Below, one piece after another: positions 18,620 through 29,447 of a stretch of 64,000 nt of DNA. The notes under the pieces were generated by a model, which searched no databases, was not told the DNA's origin, and worked only from the letters and a program-made list of their open reading frames with translations. Every line of letters starts with the position of its first letter. The first letter of the stretch is position 1. The stretch lies in the NCBI RefSeq assembly GCF_013697085.1, contig NZ_JACEFT010000017.1, forward strand, positions 1 to 64,000. The letters run 5' to 3'. This DNA comes from Billgrantia kenyensis (lineage in GTDB: Bacteria; Pseudomonadota; Gammaproteobacteria; Pseudomonadales; Halomonadaceae). Both the position numbers and the translations under genes were made by a program.

Positions 18620-19447
18620 TCAGCGGCGCAGGTGGCTGGAAACGCCGATGCGTTCACCGGTATCCAGATTCAGCGCGGTGAGATTTCCGCCCCACACGCA
18701 GCCGGTGTCAGTCGCTTCGGCACGTACCCGGGCGCCTTCAGCCCGCCCCTGGAGCGCCGCCCAGTGCCCGAACACCAGGCGAAGGTCGTCGCGGCGCGGG
18801 TAGCGAAACCAGGGGGCGAAACCCGCCGGCGCGCTGTCGAGCCCCTCCTTGGCGCTGAAATCGAGGCATCCGTCGGCATCGATGAAGCGCATGCGTGTCA
18901 GCACGTTGACGATGACGCGCAGGCGGTCGATGCCGTCGAGAGAGGCCTGCCAGCAGGCCGGCTCGTTGCCGTACATCTGCTCGAGAAAAGCGCCGCTGCG
19001 CTCGCTGCCGAGTCGTGCCTCGACCTCTCCCGCCAGGCCGGCCGCCTCATCGGCGGACCACTGCGGCAACAGCCCCGCGTGCACCATCACGGTGTCTCCA
19101 CCGGCATCGAAGGCCTGGCGTACCAGCAGCGGCCGCGACTGCAGCCAGTCGAGCAGGGCCTCGCGGTCGGGAGCGGCCAGAATATCGTCGAGGGTATCCT
19201 TGCGGTTGAGCCGGGCACCGCCCCGCGCCACTGCCAGGAGATGGAGGTCGTGATTGCCGAGGATGGTGAACGCAGCATTGCCCAGCGCCCTCACCTCACG
19301 CAGGCAGGCCAGGGAGTCGGGGCCGCGATTGACCAGATCACCGGCCAACCAGAGTCGGTCGCGAGCGGGAGCGAAGTCGATACGCTCCAGCAGTTCGACG
19401 AATTCGGCATGACAGCCCTGCAGATCACCGATAGCGTAATCGGTCAT
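18620..19447 (-). CDS. apaH: Symmetrical bis(5'-nucleosyl)-tetraphosphatase ApaH
   Basis: A 275-residue calcineurin-like phosphoesterase that splits Ap4A (and Np4-capped RNA 5' ends) symmetrically. The metal motifs are GDLQGC near residue 7, GDLVNRGPDS near 36 and GNHD near 63. A C-terminal FGHWAALQG segment follows. It is the last member of the conserved lptD-surA-pdxA-rsmA-apaG-apaH order, 68 bases after apaG, with glpE and cca downstream on the same strand. Confidence 0.96.
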   Translation of the reverse strand: MTDYAIGDLQGCHAEFVELLERIDFAPARDRLWLAGDLVNRGPDSLACLREVRALGNAAFTILGNHDLHLLAVARGGARLNRKDTLDDILAAPDREALLDWLQSRPLLVRQAFDAGGDTVMVHAGLLPQWSADEAAGLAGEVEARLGSERSGAFLEQMYGNEPACWQASLDGIDRLRVIVNVLTRMRFIDADGCLDFSAKEGLDSAPAGFAPWFRYPRRDDLRLVFGHWAALQGRAEGARVRAEATDTGCVWGGNLTALNLDTGERIGVSSHLRR

Positions 19448-19515
19448 GACACCTTCCCTTGCGGCACGTTTTCGAAACGGACATCGTGCATGCGCCTCAC
19501 CGTGAGCGGCCGATA

Positions 19516-19914
19516 TCAGTGTATCTGATTGGGTCCGGCCAGGCGGAAGGGCGCAATGGTCACTTCGAAGGGGCGCTGGCTGGCGGTATCGACACAGGTA
19601 TAGGCCCCTTCCATCACGCCAACCGGACCGTCGAGGATGGCACGGCTGGTGTAGCAGAAGTTCTGCCCGGGCCCGATCATGGGCTGCTGCCCCACCACCC
19701 CCTTGCCACGAACCTCCTGAACCTCACCGCTGCCCTGGGTGATGCGCCAGTGACGGGCCAAAAGCTGAACGCTACGCTTCGAGTGATTGTGAATCGTCAC
19801 CGTATAGCTGAAGACGTAGCGCGACTCCTGTTGGGATGACTCGTCGGCACGATAGGCGGGTTTCACGTCGACGAGGACTTCCTGATCCAGGGGAACGTCG
19901 GGAAGCTGGCTCAT
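19516..19914 (-). CDS. apaG: ApaG protein
   Basis: A 132-residue protein of the ApaG family with a fibronectin-III-like fold. Conserved segments [40 protein letters not shown] and the Gly-rich MEGAYTCVD are present. The biochemical role in bacteria is poorly defined. It overlaps the rsmA stop by four bases, which links it to the rsmA-apaG-apaH block. Confidence 0.95.
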   Translation of the reverse strand: MSQLPDVPLDQEVLVDVKPAYRADESSQQESRYVFSYTVTIHNHSKRSVQLLARHWRITQGSGEVQEVRGKGVVGQQPMIGPGQNFCYTSRAILDGPVGVMEGAYTCVDTASQRPFEVTIAPFRLAGPNQIH

Positions 19915-20723
19915 GGTGTCGCCTCCGTTGCGGCCAGATGATTGGCGATACGCACGAACTCCTCCACGCTCAGGGTCTGGGGACGCCGCGCCGGGTCGAT
20001 ACCCAGCGCTGTCAGGGACTCGCCATCGATCAGGCCCTTGAGATTGTTGCGCAGGGTCTTGCGCCGCTGGGCAAAGGCTTGGCGCACGACGCCGAACAGC
20101 AGCGTTTCGTCCGTCGCCGGCCAGGGTAGCTCGGCATAGGGAGCCAGGCGGACGATGGCCGAGTCGACCTTGGGTCGTGGCACGAAGGCCTCCGGCGGCA
20201 CGGTGAACAGGTCGTCGACCCGGCAGCGGTACTGTGCCATGACCGAGAGCCGGCCCCAGTCGGCTCCCCCCGGCTCGGCCGCCAGGCGGTCGACAACTTC
20301 CTTCTGCAGCATGAAATGCATATCGGCGATGGCATCGCCCGCCTCGAGCAGATGACCTATCAGCGGAGTCGAGATGTTGTAGGGCAGGTTGCCTACCACC
20401 CTCAACGGCGGGCCTTCTCCGCGCAAGGCGCGAAAATCGAACTTGAGCGCATCGCCTTCGTGCACCACGAAATCGGGATAGTTGAAGAACTGCACGCGCA
20501 GTCCGGGGATCAGGTCGCGATCGAGCTCAATGACCTCGAGATGGCCGCCTGCCGATTCCAGCAGCGGCTCGGTCAACGCCCCCTGGCCGGGACCGATCTC
20601 CACCAGCCTGTCGCCAGGGCGCGGCGCGATGGCGCGCACGATCCGCGAGATAATGCCGGGGTCACGCAGGAAGTTCTGGCCGAAGCGCTTGCGAGCGCGA
20701 TGGATCGGCGGGCGCGATGCCAT
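19911..20723 (-). CDS. rsmA: 16S rRNA dimethyladenosine transferase RsmA (KsgA)
   Basis: A 270-residue SAM-dependent methyltransferase that dimethylates A1518 and A1519 of 16S rRNA during 30S maturation. The start [12 protein letters not shown], motif [14 protein letters not shown] and the catalytic motif [10 protein letters not shown] are all intact. It begins 26 bases after the pdxA stop and overlaps apaG by four bases. Confidence 0.97.
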   Translation of the reverse strand: MASRPPIHRARKRFGQNFLRDPGIISRIVRAIAPRPGDRLVEIGPGQGALTEPLLESAGGHLEVIELDRDLIPGLRVQFFNYPDFVVHEGDALKFDFRALRGEGPPLRVVGNLPYNISTPLIGHLLEAGDAIADMHFMLQKEVVDRLAAEPGGADWGRLSVMAQYRCRVDDLFTVPPEAFVPRPKVDSAIVRLAPYAELPWPATDETLLFGVVRQAFAQRRKTLRNNLKGLIDGESLTALGIDPARRPQTLSVEEFVRIANHLAATEATP

Positions 20724-20749
20724 GCAAAGAGTCCTTGTCTGTTCGTTCG

Positions 20750-21802
20750 TCAGGGTGTCGTCGCGGCTGAACCGCGATTGGCCATCTCGGCGGCCAGTGC
20801 CGTGGCCACCCGCAGGCTGCCCGTGTCGGCAATGCCCCGGCCGGCCAGGTCCAGCGCGGTACCGTGGTCGACCGAGGTACGCACGATGGGTAACCCCAGG
20901 GTGATGTTGGCGGCCCGGCCAAAGCCGGCGTATTTCAGCACCGGCAGGCCCTGGTCATGGTACATCGCCAGAACGGCGTCAATGCCGGCAAGATGGCGAG
21001 GCGTGAACAGGGTATCGGCCGGCAGCGGTCCGTCAAGTGCCATGCCCTCCTGGCGCAGGCGCTCGAGGCAGGGTTCGATCACCTCGATCTCCTCGTGCCC
21101 CAGGTGGCCGCCCTCCCCGGCATGGGGATTGAGGCCACACACGGCGATACGGGGCGTGACCAGGCCGAACCAGCGTGTCAGATCGGCATTCACGATGCGC
21201 AGAATACGCTCGAGACTTGCCTCGGTGATGGCATCCGCCACTTGCCGCAGCGGCAGGTGGGTGGTGGCAAGCGCCACCCGCAGCGCAGCACTGCCCCGCC
21301 AATCAGGCTCTCCGGCATGCAAGGCGCTGTCGGTGGCCAGCATCATCACCACCTCATCGACGCCGCAGGCATCGCGCAAATATTCGGTATGACCGCGAAA
21401 GCCGGCGTGGCCGGCATCGAGGATCACTCCCTTGTGCAACGGCGCGGTGACCATGGCGTCGGCACGCCCGCCGAGGCAGGCCTCGATCGCCACATCGAGT
21501 GTTTCCAGCACGTAGCCGGCATTGGCCACGGCCAGTTCGCCCGGCCGGCACGGCGCACGCAGTGCCACCGGCCATACCGGCAGCACGCCTGAACGGGCTT
21601 CCGGTACGGGCTCTCCCGGCTGCAGTTCAATCAGAGTGACGTCGAGATCCAGCAGCGCCGCCCGCTCGCTCAGCAACCGCGGGTCCCCCACGGCCACGAC
21701 CCGTCCTGGCAAACGCTCGTCGAGCGCCAGCTGCAGGGTCAGCTCGGGGCCGACCCCGGCGGGCTCGCCGCTGGTCACAGCCAAGACGGGCGATGGAATC
21801 AT
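20750..21802 (-). CDS. pdxA: 4-hydroxythreonine-4-phosphate dehydrogenase PdxA
   Basis: A 350-residue enzyme of pyridoxal 5'-phosphate synthesis that oxidises 4-phosphohydroxy-L-threonine with NAD, followed by decarboxylation. Recognisable segments are [15 protein letters not shown], the metal/phosphate site TAPLHKGVI and [21 protein letters not shown] and [15 protein letters not shown] 21802 is preferred to an in-frame TTG at 21811 that overlaps the surA stop. Only 5 bases separate it from surA, in the conserved order. Confidence 0.95.
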   Translation of the reverse strand: MIPSPVLAVTSGEPAGVGPELTLQLALDERLPGRVVAVGDPRLLSERAALLDLDVTLIELQPGEPVPEARSGVLPVWPVALRAPCRPGELAVANAGYVLETLDVAIEACLGGRADAMVTAPLHKGVILDAGHAGFRGHTEYLRDACGVDEVVMMLATDSALHAGEPDWRGSAALRVALATTHLPLRQVADAITEASLERILRIVNADLTRWFGLVTPRIAVCGLNPHAGEGGHLGHEEIEVIEPCLERLRQEGMALDGPLPADTLFTPRHLAGIDAVLAMYHDQGLPVLKYAGFGRAANITLGLPIVRTSVDHGTALDLAGRGIADTGSLRVATALAAEMANRGSAATTP

Positions 21803-21807
21803 CGCGC

Positions 21808-22473
21808 TCAACGGCCGCCTGCAAGGCGGTTGTCGACGAAGGCCTCGGCGCGGATCTCCTGCAGCCAGGCGTCCAAGGCCTCGTTGGCCTTGCGCTGGAA
21901 AACCATCTGGCGGGCCTGCTCCTGGCTGACGTTGCCCCCCTGCTGCTCGATGAAGCGCTCCACCTCACGGTTGCTGACGTTGACCCGCCCCCCGATCTGG
22001 CGTTGATGCAGCTCACGCAGGAGCATCTCGCGGCGGATCTCCTCGCGTACGCTGGCCATGGACAGCCCATCGGCTTCCACCGCATCGGCGAACTGGTCGA
22101 GGGTCATGCCGTTGCTCTCGGCAATCTCACGCATCTGTCGGTTGAGCGTGGTGTCGTCGATGCTGAGGCCGGCGTTCCCTGCCATCTGCAGCTGAATCTC
22201 CTCGAGGATGATCTGCTCGAGCACGTGCTCACGCAGCATCGACTCGGGTGGCAGCCCTTGCTCCTGCCCCTGGGCCATGAGCTGGCTGCGCGCCTGCTCC
22301 ATACGCTCTTCGAGCTGGCTTTGCATGATGGCCTGCTGGTTCACCACGGCCACGATACGATCCAGCGACTGTCGCTGCACCGGCTGGAAATCCTGGGCCA
22401 CGGCCGTCAGCGGCACAGCGCCAAGGCACAGCGCCAGCCCCAGGGCTCCCAGGGCAATTGGCGTAATCCGCAT
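21808..22473 (-). CDS. surA: SurA-type periplasmic chaperone lacking both parvulin domains
   Basis: A 221-residue exported protein with a Sec signal (cleavage after AVA, about residue 26). A SurA N-terminal domain follows (LDRIVAVVNQQAIMQSQLEE, then EQIILEEIQLQMAGNAGLSI). In E. coli SurA two PPIase domains of about 100 residues each come next. Here the chain goes straight from VSNREVERFIEQQ to the C-terminal helix segment EALDAWLQEIRAEAFVDNR. Both parvulin domains are therefore missing in frame, with no remnant between here and pdxA. The N+C chaperone core that binds outer-membrane proteins is retained. ATG 22473 has a GAGGAAAGAG ribosome site. The position between lptD and pdxA confirms orthology. 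Confidence 0.9.
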   Translation of the reverse strand: MRITPIALGALGLALCLGAVPLTAVAQDFQPVQRQSLDRIVAVVNQQAIMQSQLEERMEQARSQLMAQGQEQGLPPESMLREHVLEQIILEEIQLQMAGNAGLSIDDTTLNRQMREIAESNGMTLDQFADAVEADGLSMASVREEIRREMLLRELHQRQIGGRVNVSNREVERFIEQQGGNVSQEQARQMVFQRKANEALDAWLQEIRAEAFVDNRLAGGR

Positions 22474-22521
22474 CTCTCTCTTTCCTCTCATATGATTCAC
22501 TTGTCGAGCGACATTGCTCAC

Positions 22522-24969
22522 TCAGAAATCGGTGGCCCGGTAGCCGGGAATGGCCCGCTCGAAGTAATCGCCGGCATCGCCGCCGACACCACCCAACCCC
22601 TTGAACACGAAGCGCAGGAACAGCCCACGCTCGGAAGAATCGTCCTCTACCCTAGCGGTACCCTGGTCGTCGATCCACTCACGCCAGACGACCTGCAGGC
22701 CATAGCAGCAGTCATTCCACTGCACGCCCGCCAGTTGGTCGAGCAGGCGCTCGTTGGTGTAGTCGTATACCGCACGGCCGATCAGGTCCACCCGTGGAGA
22801 GAGCTTCCAGGCAAATGAAAGATCATACTCTTCACGGTCGTAGTCGCGGAACTCATCATCGTCCGGCTCCACCGAGGGATCGAAGCCTTGGAGTTCCCAA
22901 CGGTAGCCGAGGTTCAATACGTGGCCGGCGGGGCTGCGATAGCGCAGGTCCAGCGAGGTCCGCTCGGTGCGCTGCTGGTTATCGTCGTAGATCCACTGCC
23001 AGCGAGTACTCCAGGCGTCGCTGATCTGCCAGCCGAGCCGGGCAACCAGCGAGGAGCGGTCACGGGTGGCACTGTACCAGCTCTCGAAATCCCCGCCCTC
23101 TTCAGGCGGAGGGGGTAGCGTATCCGCGTTGCCATCCATGTCGATGTAGCGATCATCGAAGTAGAAAGCCTGGCCGATGCCCAAGGCCAGCCGCTCGCGG
23201 CCCTGGGCATCCTCCAGCAAACGCGAGTCGAGCCCCACCGAGAGCCGGTTCAGGTCTCCGACCCGGTCAGCGCCGGAGAAGCGATACGGTGACCACAGCT
23301 GGCTCCAGGAGAGCGCCCGCTGGCTGGTGTCGAAATCGGGGAATTCACGCTGGTCACGGGCCGGCACATAGGCGTAGTTGAGCCGCGGCTCCAGGGTTTG
23401 ACGATAGGCACGGCCACCGAGATCCAGTTCACGTTCGAACACCAGGCCGCCATCGATGGAGCTCACCGGTATTCCTCGCTGCAGCGAGGTGTCGCGATCG
23501 GTCTGGCGCTCACCGTAGTCGAGGTCGTAGGCGGTATAGAGCCACTCCACCTTAGGCTCCAGGTGTCCCCAGCTCTCGTCGAAGCGCCAACCGGTGGCCG
23601 GCGCCAGGTGAAGGCGCGTGCCCACGGCAGCCTCGCGCTCACGTGACAGCGCCACCTCGTTCACGTCGCGCCAGAAATAGGTGACGTTGGAGCGCCACTC
23701 CTGGTAGAGACCACCCGGCTGCGACCAGCGTGCGTCGGCACTCAGGCTGGGCAGGCGGTAGAACGGCTTGTCACGATCGCGCAGCGGGTCATCCAGCCGC
23801 TGGTAGCCCTGGGCGCGGGCATCGAGACGCCACACGTCGCCGCGGTAGTCGACCTGGGCCAGACGCGGCATGTTGCTGGGGTCATCGCCGAAGATGCTGC
23901 CGTAGTCGTCGAAGTAGCGCCCGTCGCTGGCGGCCCCGTAGCGCAGGTTGTAGCGGGTGCGAGCATCGAAGAAGCCGCTATGGCGATAGTCGATGTACCA
24001 GCGATCTTCGCCCTCGAAGCGCCGTGAGGCCGCATTGGGATCGTCGCTGGAGCCACCGCCGTCACTGGAGAGAAAGGCGCCCTCTACCTGGCCGGCATCG
24101 CTGGGAAACAGGTAGCGATATTCGCCGCCAAGCAGCAGCCCTCGGTCGCCGATCCAGCGTGGCGTCAGGGTGGCATCATGGTTGGGTGCGATGTTCCAGT
24201 AGAACGGTTGGGCGTAGTCCAGCGCACCGCCGGAAAAACCCAGCTCCGGCCACAGGAATCCGGTATGGCGTCGATCGTCGATGGGGAAGCGCACCCAGGG
24301 CCAGTAGAATACCGGCACATTGCCCATCTCCAGGCGCGCGTGACGTGCAGTGCCGAAGCCGCTTTCGCGGTCGAGCACCAGGTCGCCCGTCACCAGGCTC
24401 CAGAGGTTGCTGCCCGGGTCACAGGTGGTGAAGCTCGCCGAGGTGAGGCGGAAGCGTCCGTCCTCCAGCCGCTCCAGCTGCAAGGCATCGCCCCGCATAT
24501 GCTGGTCATGCACGACGAAGTGGGCGGCATCGATGTTGGCCGCCTCGCTGGTGAGGGAAATTTCGCCCGCCTCGCCACGCACCAGCAGGTTGATGTCGCG
24601 TAGGGCAAGTGGGCCATCGGCGAACGCACGCTCGCGCTCCGGCGGCATGCTTACCCGCGGTGATTCGAGCTGACTGTCGCCGCGGCGCAGGATTACCTCA
24701 CCGCCGAGAATGGTTTCGCCGTCCTCGCCATAATAGGCACTGTCGGCCTCGGCGCGGATCTGCTCCGCCAGATCGGGACGAGGCAGCCGGTAGGCGGGCA
24801 TCACATAGACACCACGGCAGAGTGCCGGGGTGGGCCGGTCGTCGCCCCATGGGTGCCAATCCAGCTGCCAGGCCGGCAATGGCTCGAGCGCCGCCGCCTG
24901 CGACGCATAAAGCGCAAGGCCGGATGAAATCAGGCCGGCCAGTGCCGCTCCTGCATGTCGCTTGCCCAT
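22522..24969 (-). CDS. lptD: LPS-assembly protein LptD
   Basis: An 815-residue outer-membrane protein that inserts lipopolysaccharide into the outer leaflet together with LptE. An N-terminal signal peptide (cleavage near QAAA, about residue 27) precedes the OstA jellyroll domain (SAYYGEDGETILGGEVILRR). Motifs GNVPVFYWPWVRFPIDDRR and LGFSGG and a long C-terminal beta-barrel follow. Cys residues near the N-terminus (ALCRG), in TTCDPGS and in the C-terminal NDCCYGLQ are candidates for the inter-domain disulfides of this family. It is first in the operon with surA 48 bases downstream, and it is divergent from amgK. Confidence 0.95.
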   Translation of the reverse strand: MGKRHAGAALAGLISSGLALYASQAAALEPLPAWQLDWHPWGDDRPTPALCRGVYVMPAYRLPRPDLAEQIRAEADSAYYGEDGETILGGEVILRRGDSQLESPRVSMPPERERAFADGPLALRDINLLVRGEAGEISLTSEAANIDAAHFVVHDQHMRGDALQLERLEDGRFRLTSASFTTCDPGSNLWSLVTGDLVLDRESGFGTARHARLEMGNVPVFYWPWVRFPIDDRRHTGFLWPELGFSGGALDYAQPFYWNIAPNHDATLTPRWIGDRGLLLGGEYRYLFPSDAGQVEGAFLSSDGGGSSDDPNAASRRFEGEDRWYIDYRHSGFFDARTRYNLRYGAASDGRYFDDYGSIFGDDPSNMPRLAQVDYRGDVWRLDARAQGYQRLDDPLRDRDKPFYRLPSLSADARWSQPGGLYQEWRSNVTYFWRDVNEVALSREREAAVGTRLHLAPATGWRFDESWGHLEPKVEWLYTAYDLDYGERQTDRDTSLQRGIPVSSIDGGLVFERELDLGGRAYRQTLEPRLNYAYVPARDQREFPDFDTSQRALSWSQLWSPYRFSGADRVGDLNRLSVGLDSRLLEDAQGRERLALGIGQAFYFDDRYIDMDGNADTLPPPPEEGGDFESWYSATRDRSSLVARLGWQISDAWSTRWQWIYDDNQQRTERTSLDLRYRSPAGHVLNLGYRWELQGFDPSVEPDDDEFRDYDREEYDLSFAWKLSPRVDLIGRAVYDYTNERLLDQLAGVQWNDCCYGLQVVWREWIDDQGTARVEDDSSERGLFLRFVFKGLGGVGGDAGDYFERAIPGYRATDF

Positions 24970-25002
24970 GGTCCCTCGATGTCCTTGGCGAAGAGAATCG
25001 GT

Positions 25003-25030
25003 ATTATACAGACCGTACCCAGCCTGTCGT
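25003..25030 (-). promoter_or_regulatory. Probable promoter of the lptD-surA-pdxA-rsmA-apaG-apaH operon
   Basis: The minus strand shows a consensus -10 box TATAAT (25003-25008) preceded after 16 bases by ACGACA (25025-25030), 34 bases upstream of the lptD start. The -35 is weak, so the -10 match carries the call. Confidence 0.5.
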
Positions 25031-25106
25031 ATGCGACTGACCGGTCAGCATGCGGCGGTGCCCAGCGGGCGTCAACCGGCACCGTCCGAGACAGCAAGGA
25101 GCCAGC

Positions 25107-26803
<1,697 letters not shown>

Positions 26804-26868
26804 GCCCAGGCTGGCGCAGTGGTATGCTCTTCGTCATCTACGTACACAGCGATAAGGAAGCCCAGCTC

Positions 26869-27288
26869 ATGAAAGCCAGCGTCAAATGGACCGATGGTCG
26901 TCAGTTCGTTGCCGAATCAGGCAGTGGTCACAGCGTGGTGATCGACGGCCCGCCCGACCACGGCGGGCGCAATACCGGGCCGCGCCCGATGGAAATGCTG
27001 TTGATGGGTATGGGCGCCTGTGCCTCCTTCGACGTGCTGGAGATCCTCGAGAAATCACGCGCCGGCGTGACCGACTGCTATGCCAGCGTCGAGGCCGAGC
27101 GCGCCGATGCGGTACCTGCGGTCTTCACCAAGATCCACCTGCACTTCACCGTCAGCGGCCACAACCTCAAGGAAAGCCAGGTCAAGCGCGCCGTGGAACT
27201 CTCCGCCGAGAAATACTGCAGCGCCTCGATCATGCTGGCCAAGGGCGGCGTGGAAGTCACCCACTCCTACAGCATCATCGACGACTGA
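26869..27288 (+). CDS. OsmC-family protein, YhfA type
   Basis: A 139-residue OsmC/Ohr-fold protein. It has the first redox Cys in GACASFDVLEIL and the second in AEKYCSASIML, the peroxidatic pair of the family. It begins MKASVKWTDGRQFVAESG with a GGAAG ribosome site. In E. coli the homologue yhfA lies beside prkB and crp; here prkB is about 1.3 kb away, so part of that neighbourhood is kept. Thiol peroxidase activity is the family role; the substrate is not known. A strong terminator follows. Confidence 0.85.
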   Translation: MKASVKWTDGRQFVAESGSGHSVVIDGPPDHGGRNTGPRPMEMLLMGMGACASFDVLEILEKSRAGVTDCYASVEAERADAVPAVFTKIHLHFTVSGHNLKESQVKRAVELSAEKYCSASIMLAKGGVEVTHSYSIIDD

Positions 27289-27304
27289 GCCGGTCAGCAA
27301 GATC

Positions 27305-27347
27305 AACGCATTCGGGCCCGCCAGTACGGGCCCGAATGCGTTGTTTT
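27305..27347 (+). terminator. Strong terminator after the OsmC-family gene
   Basis: A perfect 16-bp stem, AACGCATTCGGGCCCG (27305-27320) against 27327-27342 with a 6-base loop, is followed by GTTTT on the plus strand. It also stands between this gene and convergent coq7. Confidence 0.85.
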
Positions 27348-27370
27348 CCAGGCGTTCTCCCGGCGCGGGA

Positions 27371-28015
27371 TCAGATCCGGTAGACGCTCTTGGTCATGAC
27401 CTTGGCCATCAGCGACATGCCGAACTTGACCGGTGCCGGGAAGCGCGCCCCGCCGGCTTCCAGTGCAAGATGGGCGTGGTGCGCTTCGTCGATGGCCATC
27501 TGACGCAGCACGGCTCGGGAGCGATGGTCCCCCGCGGGCAGCTTGACCATGTGCTCCTCCAGATGCTTGCCCACCTGCTCCTCGGTGGCAGCAACGAAGC
27601 CCAGGCTGACCCGATCGCCGATGGCCCCGGCCACCGCCCCCAGCCCGAAGGAGGCGGCATAGAAAACGGGATTGAGCAGGCTGGTCTGGCTGTCGAGCTC
27701 CTGCAGCCGCTCGTCGCACCAAGCCAGGTGATCGATCTCCTCCTGGGCGGCCTGCTCCATCTGTTCACGCACCTGAGGTAGCTTGGCAGTGCAACCCTGC
27801 CCCTGATACAGGGCCTGGGCACACACCTCGCCGGTATGATTGACTCGCATCAGGCCCGCAGCGTGACGGCGCTCCTCAGCCGTCATGGCGTCATCCTGGA
27901 TATCCGCCGTCGCCGGTGAAGGGCGACTGGCATGCGCCGCGTGGGGGATCAATGTTCGCAGCACGGTATCGAACTGGTGGACCAGGTTGTCGGCATGGGA
28001 ATAGTGGCGGTTCAT
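27371..28015 (-). CDS. coq7: 2-polyprenyl-3-methyl-6-methoxy-1,4-benzoquinone hydroxylase Coq7
   Basis: A 214-residue ferritin-like di-iron hydroxylase of ubiquinone synthesis, acting on demethoxy-ubiquinol at the membrane. Di-iron ligand motifs are [45 protein letters not shown] and [10 protein letters not shown]. Length and motifs are normal for proteobacterial Coq7 (the alternative to UbiF). It is a single gene on the minus strand downstream of the HIT gene. Confidence 0.95.
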   Translation of the reverse strand: MNRHYSHADNLVHQFDTVLRTLIPHAAHASRPSPATADIQDDAMTAEERRHAAGLMRVNHTGEVCAQALYQGQGCTAKLPQVREQMEQAAQEEIDHLAWCDERLQELDSQTSLLNPVFYAASFGLGAVAGAIGDRVSLGFVAATEEQVGKHLEEHMVKLPAGDHRSRAVLRQMAIDEAHHAHLALEAGGARFPAPVKFGMSLMAKVMTKSVYRI

Positions 28016-28089
28016 CTCACCCTCGAACGGTTCGCTTCACGTCGTGCTTGCCTGCCCGCGCAAGCTCAGGCCGGCAGGCTAGCACGGCA

Positions 28090-28111
28090 GCGCCACCCAA
28101 CGGGGTGGCGC
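28090..28111 (-). terminator. Stem-loop between the HIT gene and coq7
   Basis: GCGCCACCC (28090-28098), an AACG loop and GGGTGGCGC (28103-28111) give a 9-bp stem. It lies downstream of the HIT gene on the minus strand. No U-tract follows, so termination strength is doubtful. Confidence 0.4.
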
Positions 28112-28177
28112 CATGAACAAGGTGCACCTGATGCGTCGCACGCCTCGACGCGCGCGGCTTTCACCGCAAAGCGCCAG

Positions 28178-28522
28178 CTAGCCAGCCGGCCAAGTAAAGC
28201 GGCGACCGGCCATCAGGTGCATATGAATATGATAGACCGTCTGGCCGCCCTGGTCATTGCAGTTCATCACCACGCGGTAGCCAGCATCGGCGTGGCCTCG
28301 CTCACCGGCCAGGCGGGCAGCAATGAGGGGTAGCCGGCCGACCAGTCCCTGGTCCTGCTCCTCGATGTCGTTGAGCGTGGCGATGTGCTGCTTGGGAATC
28401 ACCAGGACATGGGTCGGCGCCTGGGGATTGATGTCGTTGAAGGCCAGCACCTGCTCGTCCTCGTAGACGATGTCGGCAGGAATCTCGCGCTTGACGATCT
28501 TGCAGAACAGGCAGTCTTGCAT
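28178..28522 (-). CDS. HIT-family nucleotide hydrolase (HinT-like)
   Basis: A 114-residue histidine-triad protein beginning MQDCLFCKIVKREIPADIVY. The C-terminal catalytic triad HIHMH is near residue 100 and the CxxC of the HinT type is at the N-terminus. HinT enzymes hydrolyse AMP-lysine and other purine nucleoside phosphoramidates. ATG 28522 is selected by the conserved start; an upstream ATG at 28555 adds residues without homology. It follows prkB by 52 bases on the same strand. Confidence 0.92.
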   Translation of the reverse strand: MQDCLFCKIVKREIPADIVYEDEQVLAFNDINPQAPTHVLVIPKQHIATLNDIEEQDQGLVGRLPLIAARLAGERGHADAGYRVVMNCNDQGGQTVYHIHMHLMAGRRFTWPAG

Positions 28523-28574
28523 CGGCTCGAACTCCTCTCTCGCTTTCGTGGGCATGCCGCTGGCCGGTCCAGCG

Positions 28575-29447
28575 TCAGCGAAAACGCCGCTGGGCCAGCA
28601 GGTGGCGCACCAGCGGTGCCAGGATCAGCTCGATAGCCAGCGACACCCGTGCGCCCGGCACTACCAGGGTGTGGGGGCGGCTCATGAAGGAATCCTGAAT
28701 CATGGCCAGCAGCCAGGGGAAGTCCACCGTCGAGGGGTCGCGGAAGCGGATCACCACGAACGACTCGGCGTCGTTGGGGATGTCCTGCACCTCGAAGGGG
28801 TTGGAAGTGTCTACCGTAGGCACGCGCTGGAAGTTGATATGGGTGCGCGAGAACTGCGGCTGGATATAGCGCACGTAATCGTTCATGCGTCCCAGGATGG
28901 TATCGATCACCGCCTCCTGAGAGTAGCCGCGCAGCTTGATGTCGCGATCGATCTTCTGAATCCATTCCAGATTCATGGTCGGCGCCACGCCCACCAGCAG
29001 GTCGACGTGCCGCGCGATATCATGCTCCGCCGTGACCAGGCCACCGTGCAGGCCTTCGTAGAACAGCAAGTCGGTGCCGCAGGGCAGGGGCTGCCACTCG
29101 GTGAAGGTGCCGACCTGATAGCCGGCCTCGATCATCTGCTTGTCTTCGGCGTGAATGTAGTGCCGATAGGTGCCGGTGCCGTGCTCGCCGTACTCCTGGA
29201 ACAGCGCCTCGAGGCGATCCAGCTGGTTGGCTTCCACGGCGAAATGGGAAAGCTGACTCTTGCGCTCCGGCTCCTCGTGGAAGATCCGCGCCAGCTCCTC
29301 GCGGGAGTAGCGATGGAAGGCGTCGCCGTCGACGAAGGCGGCATGCACGTCTTCGCGGAGGAACATGCGCTCGAAGGTACGCTTCACCGTGGTGGTCCCG
29401 GCTCCGGAGGAGCCGGTCACGGCGATGATCGGATATTCACGGGACAT
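28575..29447 (-). CDS. prkB: Phosphoribulokinase-like kinase PrkB
   Basis: A 290-residue class I phosphoribulokinase-family protein. The P-loop GSSGAGTTT lies near residue 12, in the same form as E. coli PrkB. LFYEGLHGGLVT, HVDLLVGVAPTMNLEWIQK and the FQRVPTVDTSNPF stretch follow. It is predicted to phosphorylate a pentose phosphate such as ribulose-5-phosphate. No RuBisCO or other Calvin-cycle gene is in the window, so the physiological role is unclear, as for E. coli PrkB. It overlaps the upstream thioesterase gene by one base, suggesting co-translation. Confidence 0.88.
   Translation of the reverse strand: MSREYPIIAVTGSSGAGTTTVKRTFERMFLREDVHAAFVDGDAFHRYSREELARIFHEEPERKSQLSHFAVEANQLDRLEALFQEYGEHGTGTYRHYIHAEDKQMIEAGYQVGTFTEWQPLPCGTDLLFYEGLHGGLVTAEHDIARHVDLLVGVAPTMNLEWIQKIDRDIKLRGYSQEAVIDTILGRMNDYVRYIQPQFSRTHINFQRVPTVDTSNPFEVQDIPNDAESFVVIRFRDPSTVDFPWLLAMIQDSFMSRPHTLVVPGARVSLAIELILAPLVRHLLAQRRFR

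Noticed and set aside
29399..29425. Degenerate P-loop (GSSGAGTTT) in PrkB
   Set aside because: E. coli PrkB has the same sequence, so it is normal for this family rather than a lesion.
28575..29447. Calvin-cycle phosphoribulokinase implying CO2 fixation
   Set aside because: The sequence is of the PrkB type known from heterotrophic E. coli and no RuBisCO or carboxysome gene is present.
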